The notes under the pieces were generated by a model. The model saw nothing but the letters and a program-made list of their open reading frames with translations, did no database searches and was not told where the DNA came from. The position numbers and the translations under genes are program-made. From JBHEMT01 sp046262435 (lineage in GTDB: Bacteria > Chloroflexota > Dormibacteria > Aeolococcales > Aeolococcaceae), in NCBI GenBank assembly GCA_046262435.1, contig JBHEMT010000013.1:1-7725 (forward strand): 7,725 nucleotides of DNA, read 5' to 3'. How positions within the stretch are numbered: position 1 is the first letter of the stretch; every line of letters begins with the position of its first letter. Positions 1 through 3,955 of the stretch are shown in pieces.

Positions 1-155
1 ACCGCCGCGCGCACCCTCTCGCGCGCCTCCTGAATGGCTCGGTCGGTGAGCCCAACGATGGTGAACACCGGCAGGCCGTTGGCGACGTCAGCCTCGACGC
101 AGACCGGAACACCGCGCAGGCCGCGCAGGGCGCAGCAGGTCATGGTCGCGATCAC
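1..155 (-). CDS. yifB: YifB/ComM family Mg-chelatase-like AAA+ ATPase, N-terminal fragment (3' end outside window)
   Basis: The first 51 codons of a YifB/ComM protein run off the left edge. ComM is a hexameric helicase-like AAA+ ATPase that promotes branch migration during natural transformation in competent bacteria; in others the role is unknown. The visible peptide contains CALRGLRGVPVCVEADVANG and then LPVFTIVGLTDRAIQEARER, which closely match the family's SLRGIEGVPVEVEVDI and GLPAFTIVGLPDAAVQESRERV at the very N-terminus (the Lon-protease-S5-like domain that precedes the ATPase). The AAA+ motifs lie outside the window. GTG at 155 gives the usual four residues more than the ATG at 143; both are possible. 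No Shine-Dalgarno is visible, and an inverted repeat lies directly upstream. yraN-yifB proximity is common, here interrupted by two genes. Confidence 0.92.
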   Translation of the reverse strand, partial: MIATMTCCALRGLRGVPVCVEADVANGLPVFTIVGLTDRAIQEARERVRAA

Positions 156-161
156 TAGGGC

Positions 162-167
162 AGCATA
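162..167 (-). promoter_or_regulatory. Candidate -10 element of yifB
   Basis: TATGCT on the minus strand (4 of 6 to TATAAT, TATNNT pattern) ends six bases before the GTG at 155. This would start transcription at the start codon, consistent with the absence of a Shine-Dalgarno. No clear -35 is seen. Confidence 0.35.
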
Positions 168-184
168 CACTTTTTTGTGTATGC
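163..184. repeat. Perfect inverted repeat with six-base A/T loop in front of yifB
   Basis: GCATACAC (163-170), six T (171-176) and GTGTATGC (177-184) form a perfect 8-bp inverted repeat; the next bases outward do not pair. It is strikingly AT-rich against the surrounding sequence. It ends 7 bases before the yifB GTG (155) and its proximal arm contains the candidate -10 TATGCT. Position and symmetry fit an operator for a dimeric repressor; on RNA it could also form a hairpin with an A6 loop. It is not a terminator, as no T-run follows on the minus strand. Confidence 0.65.
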
Positions 185-256
185 ACGCCGGCTGGATCCA
201 TCGTCACCCAGCGGACCTCAGGCGGTCCCCCCGTCGTCGCGCGGTAAGGGCCCCGC

Positions 257-463
257 TCAGGTGGGCCCGCCAGAGGGGTCTGGCCTGTCGGGGTCGAGGG
301 TGCCGCGTTCGCGCATCTTGTCTGGGTCCATCCCCACCCGGCCGCCGTCGGCCGCCTTCTTGCCACCGGTCGGCCGCCCTGCCTCCCCCTGGCTGCCGCT
401 GTCGTCGTGAAAGTCGCCGGGCTCGTCAATGTCGGCGTTGCTCGACGCGTCGTTCTCGCTCAA
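257..463 (-). CDS. Small acidic hydrophilic protein of unknown function
   Basis: This 68-residue frame starts with TTG and has a perfect AGGAGG at ideal spacing. I do not recognise a family. The product is very hydrophilic, with about 16 Asp/Glu against 8 Lys/Arg, no cysteine, no membrane segment and no signal peptide. The N-terminal half is Asp/Ser/Gly-rich (NADIDEPGDFHDDSGSQ) and looks disordered. A central PTGGKKAADGGR patch is basic. The C-terminal half carries two related units, MDPDKM (45-50) and LDPDRP (56-61). Competing frames on this stretch are Arg/Pro-rich shadows without ribosome binding sites. It lies between the SnoaL-like gene (129 bases away) and yifB (101 bases away). Its reality rests on the Shine-Dalgarno and its composition, so I am only moderately sure. 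Confidence 0.55.
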   Translation of the reverse strand: MSENDASSNADIDEPGDFHDDSGSQGEAGRPTGGKKAADGGRVGMDPDKMRERGTLDPDRPDPSGGPT

Positions 464-470
464 GGGGCTG

Positions 471-476
471 CCTCCT
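471..476 (-). promoter_or_regulatory. Shine-Dalgarno AGGAGG of the small acidic protein
   Basis: A perfect AGGAGG lies seven bases before the TTG at 463. It is the main reason to accept this small reading frame and its unusual start codon. Confidence 0.65.
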
Positions 477-531
477 GGGGGTTGGCGTGCCGCCGCGCGA
501 CCATTCGTCGTGGCGACGGTCGAGATGCCTC

Positions 532-560
532 ACCATAGACCCGGGGGACGCCACTGGCCA
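532..560 (-). promoter_or_regulatory. Candidate promoter for the small acidic protein gene
   Basis: On the minus strand TGGCCA (555-560, 4 of 6 to TTGACA) and TATGGT (532-537, 4 of 6 to TATAAT) are separated by 17 bases, the best spacing for a sigma-70 type promoter. Transcription would begin near 525, giving an untranslated leader of about 60 bases before the TTG at 463. The match is moderate and could be chance. Confidence 0.3.
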
Positions 561-592
561 TCACCTCGGCGGGCTGCCGCTGGCGTAGGCAG

Positions 593-1036
593 TCAGTGCA
601 GCTGCAGTGGCTCCCCGGAGCGCCAGATCGTCGTCGACCGAACCGTGGTGAACTTCCAGCCGCTGTCGGTGCGCTGCAACTCACAGTCATACCAACCACC
701 CGCCTGGCGCTTGACAGAACCGCCCGCGGCGACGTGGGTGGCGAAGTAGTGCGAGCGGGTGCGCGCCCGGTCACCGTCGACGACGATCGAGGGGTCACCC
801 ACCTGGTGGTGGGACGCCGAGCAGCCCGCGAGAATCTTCTCCGACAGTTCGGCCACGGAGTCGCGGGGGACGGAGACCTCGCCGTGCTGCATCACCCCGT
901 TCTCAGCGTAGCTGGCCCGCAGCCCCTCCCAGTCCCGACGGTCGATGCACAGGGCGTAGCCGATCAGGCACTCCGCGATCTCTGCGCGGTCGACCAGCCA
1001 CTGGACGCGCTGGTCGAGCGAGGCTGCGGCATCCAT
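593..1036 (-). CDS. SnoaL-like (NTF2-fold) protein
   Basis: The 147-residue product looks like a SnoaL_4/NTF2-like cone-shaped alpha+beta barrel. This fold covers polyketide cyclases, dehydratases, ring-hydroxylating dioxygenase small subunits and many uncharacterised proteins, so the substrate cannot be told. Supporting features are the N-terminal helix with RAEIAECLIGYALCIDRRDW (17-36), the DRRDW turn, SHHQVGDPSIVVDGDRART (75-93) with the family's His pair (H76, H77), HYFATHV (96-102), and GGWYDCELQRTDSGWKFTTV (113-132). ATG 1036 is the start because homology begins there; codons upstream are Arg/Gly-rich shadow sequence. No Shine-Dalgarno is seen. It is soluble, without signal peptide or membrane segment. 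It sits between yraN and yifB, away from the usual partners in that interval, and may be an independently transcribed accessory gene. Confidence 0.85.
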   Translation of the reverse strand: MDAAASLDQRVQWLVDRAEIAECLIGYALCIDRRDWEGLRASYAENGVMQHGEVSVPRDSVAELSEKILAGCSASHHQVGDPSIVVDGDRARTRSHYFATHVAAGGSVKRQAGGWYDCELQRTDSGWKFTTVRSTTIWRSGEPLQLH

Positions 1037-1042
1037 GCGGCG

Positions 1043-1048
1043 ATGATA
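1043..1048 (-). promoter_or_regulatory. Candidate -10 element of a leaderless transcript for the SnoaL-like gene
   Basis: TATCAT on the minus strand differs from TATAAT at one position and ends exactly six bases before the ATG at 1036, which would place the transcription start at the first base of the start codon. No Shine-Dalgarno precedes that ATG. No good -35 is visible. The element also lies in the loop of a 6-bp stem (GCGGCG/CGCCGC, 1037-1058). Confidence 0.35.
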
Positions 1049-1110
1049 TGCGCGCCGCCGACCTCGGAGCCCCCAGCGGGCGCCCGGCCGGAACCCCTGA
1101 TGCCGACCGC

Positions 1111-1491
1111 CTACCCGGAGACCGCGTCGACGATGTGCTCCGCACGACGTACCCGAAGGTCGGCGTCGATGATCAGCGCCACGACGTCGATGCGGCACGG
1201 CCGCCCCGCCCAGGGACCGGTGGCGCGGTAGGCCTCCACCAGCTGGCGCAGTTTGCGCTGCTTGCGGCTATCCACCGCCTCCTGGGGCAGTCCGTAGCCC
1301 ACCCCGCGACGGGCCTTCACCTCCACGGCCACCAGGCAGCCACCATCGGCGGCGACGATGTCCAGCTGACCGAGCGCGCACCGCCAGTCGCGCGCGAGGA
1401 TGCGCAGTCCAGCCTCCTCGAGCAGTCCCACCGCGGCAGCCTCGCCGGCGTCGCCGACCCGCAGCCGCAGCGCGCGGCCCGGGGGCGTCAC
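1111..1491 (-). CDS. yraN: YraN family protein (UPF0102), PD-(D/E)XK nuclease-like fold
   Basis: The 126-residue product matches the YraN/UPF0102 family, predicted from its restriction-endonuclease-like fold to be a nuclease of unclear physiological role; it is often found beside rnhB and yifB. The conserved parts are GDAGEAAAVGLLEEAGLRILARDWRCALGQLDIV (13-46), the putative metal site D44 and EVK (57-59), the ARRG loop (60-63) and LPQEAVDSRKQRKLRQL (68-84). The usual GE(I/L)D before the site is GQLD here, so Q42 replaces a common glutamate. I chose GTG at 1491 because it follows the rplS stop, has GGGG just upstream and gives the standard length; the frame stays open into rplS, where homology ends. 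It lies 74 bases before the SnoaL-like gene. Confidence 0.93.
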   Translation of the reverse strand: MTPPGRALRLRVGDAGEAAAVGLLEEAGLRILARDWRCALGQLDIVAADGGCLVAVEVKARRGVGYGLPQEAVDSRKQRKLRQLVEAYRATGPWAGRPCRIDVVALIIDADLRVRRAEHIVDAVSG

Positions 1492-1513
1492 CGTCCCCGG
1501 ACCACGCGGACCG

Positions 1514-2011
1514 CTACTCGTTGCCGCTGTCGGCCGCGGCCGCCGCCGGCGTCGGCTCCTCGATCTCCATGTTGGCCGCGTCCTGCTCCGCCTCGATCGC
1601 GTGGACGGGCTCGGCCTCGACATCGGCGGCGGCGCTGCGCCGGGTGCGGTCGGCCCCGCCGATCGGCTCGCGGCGCTCGCGGATGCGAGCCTGCTTGCCG
1701 ATCTTGTCGCGCAGGTAGTACAGCTTGGCCCGGCGCACATCGCCGTGACGGAGCACCTCGATCCGGTCGATGCGCGGGGAGTGCACCAGGAACATGCGCT
1801 CGACGCCCACGCCATGGGTCACCCGGCGCACGGTGAAGGTGGTGTCGAGCCCGGTCTTGCCACCCAGCGCGATGATCAGCCCCTCGAAGACCTGGATGCG
1901 TTCGCGCGTGCCCTCAACGACCTTGACGTGGACACGCACGGTGTCTCCGGTCCGCAGGATGGGCACCTCCGGCTTCTCCTGCTCGCGCTGGAGCAGGTCA
2001 ATCACGTTCAT
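1514..2011 (-). CDS. rplS: 50S ribosomal protein bL19
   Basis: bL19 sits at the 30S-50S interface of the ribosome. Residues 1-113 cover the family: MNVIDLLQREQ, PILRTGDTVRVHVKVVEGTR (17-36), RIQVFEGLIIALGG (38-51), TFTVRRVTHGVGVERMFLVHSP (58-79) and RRAKLYYLRDKIGKQARIRERR (93-114). Residues 115-165 are an extra acidic, alanine-rich tail (AEPVHAIEAEQD, EEPTPAAAAAD) absent from typical 115-residue members and probably disordered. The ATG at 2011 overlaps the trmD stop as ATGA and has a perfect Shine-Dalgarno. It is the last gene of the rpsP operon core; yraN follows after 22 bases. Confidence 0.98.
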   Translation of the reverse strand: MNVIDLLQREQEKPEVPILRTGDTVRVHVKVVEGTRERIQVFEGLIIALGGKTGLDTTFTVRRVTHGVGVERMFLVHSPRIDRIEVLRHGDVRRAKLYYLRDKIGKQARIRERREPIGGADRTRRSAAADVEAEPVHAIEAEQDAANMEIEEPTPAAAAADSGNE

Positions 2012-2709
2012 TGCATTCCTCCTGAGCTCGTCACCGCCGGCCCCTCGGCCCGGGTGCGACCTCGCTGTTCACTCTGCTGACGACGCCACTGCTCGATCGC
2101 GGCATGGTTGCCGCTGCGCAGCACGTCCGGTACTGACCTGTCTTCGAAGACCGCGGGGCGGGTGTAGAGCGGGGGTTCGACCCCGGCGACCGCGTCGGGG
2201 GCGAAGGTCTCGCCGCGGAGCGACTCGGGAGCGCCGAGCACACCGGGGACCAGGCGCGCCACCGTCTCGATCACCACCATGGCGGCGAGCTCACCACCGC
2301 TCAGCACGTAGTCGCCCACGGAGAGCTCCTCACCGATCTCCTCGCGGGCGCGCTCGTCCACACCCTGGTAGCGCCCGCACACCAGCAGCAGCCCCTCGGC
2401 GGCGGCAAGCTCGCGGGCGACCCCCTGGGTCAGCCGCCTGCCCTGCGGGGAGAGCAGTACCGTCCGCACCCCGGGGAGCCTGGTGCGCAGCTCACGCAGG
2501 GCGCGGATGAGTGGCTCCGGCTTGAGGACCATTCCCGGACCCCCGCCGAATTGCATGTCATCGACCTGGCGGTGCCTGCCCTCGGTCCAGTGGCGCAGGT
2601 CATGAGCGATCACCTCGATGGCGCCGCCACGGAGGGCTCGCCCCACCGGCCCCACGGCAAGCGGTCCGGGGAAGAGCTCAGGGAAGATGCTGAGCACGTC
2701 GAAGCGCAT
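2008..2709 (-). CDS. trmD: tRNA (guanine37-N1)-methyltransferase TrmD
   Basis: TrmD transfers a methyl group from S-adenosylmethionine to G37 of tRNAs with G36, preventing +1 frameshifting. The product from ATG 2709 is 233 residues, normal length, and begins MRFDVLSIFPELFPGPL like the family. Visible parts are DDMQFGGGPGMVLKPEPL (50-67), the trefoil-knot motifs LSPQGRRLTQ (86-95) and CGRYQGVDER (111-120), GDYVLSGGELAAM (132-144), the linker arginine ARLVPGVLG (R152), YTRP (182-185) and SGNHAAIEQWRR (199-210). Two usually conserved positions differ: Q115 replaces the glutamate of CGRYEG, and E167 in GETF stands where the family has the aspartate of DSF, taken as the general base. The stop overlaps rplS by four bases (ATGA). 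Fold and genomic place leave no real alternative family; full activity is likely but not certain. Confidence 0.98.
   Translation of the reverse strand: MRFDVLSIFPELFPGPLAVGPVGRALRGGAIEVIAHDLRHWTEGRHRQVDDMQFGGGPGMVLKPEPLIRALRELRTRLPGVRTVLLSPQGRRLTQGVARELAAAEGLLLVCGRYQGVDERAREEIGEELSVGDYVLSGGELAAMVVIETVARLVPGVLGAPESLRGETFAPDAVAGVEPPLYTRPAVFEDRSVPDVLRSGNHAAIEQWRRQQSEQRGRTRAEGPAVTSSGGMQ
2018..2023 (-). promoter_or_regulatory. Shine-Dalgarno AGGAGG of rplS
   Basis: A perfect AGGAGG inside the end of trmD lies six bases before the rplS ATG at 2011. It gives rplS independent, strong initiation despite the four-base overlap with trmD. Confidence 0.85.
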
Positions 2710-3236
2710 TACGTGTCCTCCTCCCACGGAGTCACCACGATGGTGCCCGCGGCAACGTCCACCGCTGCGACGAACGCCTCCACAAAGGGAAAGCGTCGCG
2801 TCCCTCCGGCGCCGTCAACGACCAGGACGTCCTGGGCCGCGTAGTGCTCGACGTCGCGAACCGCTCCGAGAGCGCGGCCGTCAGGGGTGAGCGCGCGCAG
2901 GCCAACCAGCTGGTCCACGAACCACTCCTGCTCGGTGAGCACCCGGGCGTCGGCCGCATCGACGCACAGGTAGCGGCCGCGCAGGGCGTCGGCCGCCGTG
3001 CGATCGTCCACCCCGGTCAGCCGGAGCAGGACGTCACCCTCACTCGCCGGCCTGGCCGCGACCACAGCGTGAGCGCCGTGGTCACCCTCCACGTGCAGGC
3101 GCAGCCCGGCGAAAAAGCGGTCGGCCTCGCCGCCAAGCGGCTCCACGCGCAGCTCCCCGCGCACACCGTGCGCGCGGCGCACGAATGCGGCACGCAGACG
3201 GGAGGGTGCCGGGACGGCCGCAGACCGGGTGGCCAT
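2709..3236 (-). CDS. rimM: Ribosome maturation factor RimM
   Basis: RimM binds ribosomal protein uS19 and helps mature the 3' (head) domain of 16S rRNA. The 175-residue product has the two usual domains. The N-terminal beta-barrel carries HGVRGELRVEPL (23-34) and LRGRYLCVD (85-93). The C-terminal PRC-barrel carries EWFVDQLVGLRA (104-115), AQDVLVVDGAG (134-144) and RRFPFVEAFVAAVDVAAGTIVV (147-168). The ATG at 3236 lies three bases after the khpA stop and about eight bases after GAGG. The stop overlaps the trmD start by one base (TAATG). Length and motifs are normal for the family. Confidence 0.96.
   Translation of the reverse strand: MATRSAAVPAPSRLRAAFVRRAHGVRGELRVEPLGGEADRFFAGLRLHVEGDHGAHAVVAARPASEGDVLLRLTGVDDRTAADALRGRYLCVDAADARVLTEQEWFVDQLVGLRALTPDGRALGAVRDVEHYAAQDVLVVDGAGGTRRFPFVEAFVAAVDVAAGTIVVTPWEEDT
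2717..2722 (-). promoter_or_regulatory. Shine-Dalgarno AGGAGG of trmD
   Basis: AGGAGG within the run GGGAGGAGGA, inside the end of rimM, lies seven bases before the ATG at 2709. It decides the trmD start against an in-frame GTG at 2727, which would translate the Shine-Dalgarno itself as glycines. Confidence 0.85.
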
Positions 3237-3239
3237 GAC

Positions 3240-3539
3240 CTACGCCTCGGCCCCGGCGGATTGCTCACGGGCGGCGAAACGAGCACTGCGCTCGTCCTCA
3301 TCCTCGGCCAGCTCGACCTGGACCCGCTCGCCGTTGCGCAGGCCGGCGGCGCGCCCCACGGCCCGGATGGCATCGATGTTGCGCCCGCCCTTGCCGATCA
3401 GCTTGCCCATGTCCTCCTGGGCACAGGTGATCTCGACCACGGTCTGGCGGCCCTCGTCGAGCAGCCGCACCTGCAGCTCGTCGGGATGACGGACAATCCT
3501 GCGCGTCACGAAGTCGATGATTCCGACGTAGTCGGCCAC
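3240..3539 (-). CDS. khpA: KH-domain RNA-binding protein KhpA
   Basis: KhpA (YlqC family) is a small single-KH-domain RNA-binding protein that in Gram-positive bacteria pairs with KhpB/Jag and affects cell elongation and small-RNA biology. The product starts MADYVGIIDFVTRRIVRHPDE, typical of the family (usually ADLVEYIAKALVDNPDE). The KH core is VEITCAQEDMGKLIGKGGRNIDAIRAV (about 35-61), with the RNA-binding GKGG loop intact at 49-52. The family is usually 75-80 residues; this one has 99, with a charged tail of about 20 residues. The start is GTG, two bases after the rpsP stop, with a GAGG inside the rpsP end. Its place between rpsP and rimM is the standard one. Confidence 0.96.
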   Translation of the reverse strand: MADYVGIIDFVTRRIVRHPDELQVRLLDEGRQTVVEITCAQEDMGKLIGKGGRNIDAIRAVGRAAGLRNGERVQVELAEDEDERSARFAAREQSAGAEA

Positions 3540-3541
3540 AA

Positions 3542-3898
3542 CTAGACCTCGGCCCCGGCCGGCTCCGCGGCAACAGGCTCACTCGGCGCGGTGGTGCTGG
3601 GTACCGACGGCGCGCCTGGCCTGGGCGTGTCCACCTGGCCTGCGGGGCGCGGCCGGGCGGGCAGGATGCCCTCGCGCTGGAGCAGGTCACGGGCGGAGTC
3701 GCTGGGGCGGGCCCCCTTGCGCATCCACTCGCGCACCTTGTCGGCGTCGATCTCCACCCTGGCGGGGGTGGGCAAGGGATCGTAGTAGCCGATGGCCTCG
3801 ATGAACCGGCCATCGCGCGGCGAGCGGGCGTCGGCGACCACCAGCCGGTAGAACGGGCGCTTGGTCGCGCCCATCCTCTTCAAGCGAATCTTTACCAA
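3542..3898 (-). CDS. rpsP: 30S ribosomal protein bS16
   Basis: bS16 is a 16S rRNA-binding protein needed for assembly of the 30S subunit body. Residues 1-80 match the whole family: MVKIRLKRMGATKRPFYRLV at the N-terminus, ADARSPRDGRFIEAIGYYDP (22-41), then the VEIDADKVREWMRKGARPSDSARDLL region (48-73). Residues 81-118 are a Pro/Ala/Ser/Glu-rich tail, probably disordered, that many bacteria lack; family members are commonly 80-100 residues. The start codon is TTG, chosen because MVKIRLKR begins exactly there and a good AAGGAG precedes it. The stop TAG is two bases before the khpA start. It opens the rpsP-khpA-rimM-trmD-rplS operon. Confidence 0.98.
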   Translation of the reverse strand: MVKIRLKRMGATKRPFYRLVVADARSPRDGRFIEAIGYYDPLPTPARVEIDADKVREWMRKGARPSDSARDLLQREGILPARPRPAGQVDTPRPGAPSVPSTTAPSEPVAAEPAGAEV

Positions 3899-3903
3899 TG
3901 CAT

Positions 3904-3909
3904 CTCCTT
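3904..3909 (-). promoter_or_regulatory. Shine-Dalgarno AAGGAG that fixes the rpsP TTG start
   Basis: AAGGAG on the minus strand is followed by ATGCA and then the TTG start at 3898, a five-base spacing. This supports TTG as the real start. The ATG lying directly against the Shine-Dalgarno (3903-3901) is in another frame and stops after three codons. Confidence 0.8.
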
Positions 3910-3923
3910 GCGCTGTGCGCTGT
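3910..3923 (-). repeat. 7-base tandem repeat before the rpsP ribosome binding site
   Basis: The minus strand reads ACAGCGC twice in direct succession, immediately followed by the AAGGAG Shine-Dalgarno of rpsP. It is a perfect two-copy repeat. The role is unknown; it may only reflect local slippage. Confidence 0.5.
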
Positions 3924-3926
3924 GCT

Positions 3927-3940
3927 GGCCGTTGCCGGCC
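3927..3940 (-). other. GNRA-capped hairpin in the ffh-rpsP spacer
   Basis: Read on the minus strand, GGCCG, the loop GCAA and CGGCC form a perfect 5-bp stem closed by a GNRA tetraloop, 16 bases after the ffh stop and 29 bases before the rpsP start. No T-run follows, so it is not a standard intrinsic terminator. It could protect the 3' end of ffh mRNA or structure the rpsP leader. GC-rich sequence forms such stems by chance fairly often, so its importance is uncertain. Confidence 0.35.
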
Positions 3941-3955
3941 GTCTGCCGCGCCGCC

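Noticed and set aside
213..228. 5-bp hairpin GGACC/GGTCC downstream of the small acidic gene
   Set aside because: The stem is short and no T-run follows on the minus strand, so an intrinsic terminator is not supported.
88..429. Minus-strand frame of 113 codons overlapping yifB and the small acidic gene
   Set aside because: It runs through the yifB N-terminus in another frame, has Arg/Pro/Gly-rich composition and no ribosome binding site.
34..588. Plus-strand frame of 184 codons at the left end
   Set aside because: The product is Arg/Ser/Pro-rich with no family resemblance, and it is antisense to the clear yifB N-terminus and the small acidic gene.
1037..1058. 6-bp stem GCGGCG/CGCCGC directly before the ATG at 1036 as a regulatory RNA hairpin
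   Set aside because: If the transcript is leaderless the stem is not in the mRNA, and GC-only stems of this size arise easily here.
1077..1086. Palindrome CGGGCGCCCG between yraN and the SnoaL-like gene
   Set aside because: It has no loop for a stable hairpin and such palindromes are expected by chance in GC-rich sequence.
1037..1198. N-terminal extension of the SnoaL-like gene to 1198
   Set aside because: The extra 54 residues are Arg/Gly-rich, overlap the end of yraN and match nothing in the fold; homology starts at ATG 1036.
2709..2727. Upstream GTG start for trmD giving MGGGHV before MRFDVL
   Set aside because: Those codons are the Shine-Dalgarno itself, and family homology begins at the ATG at 2709.
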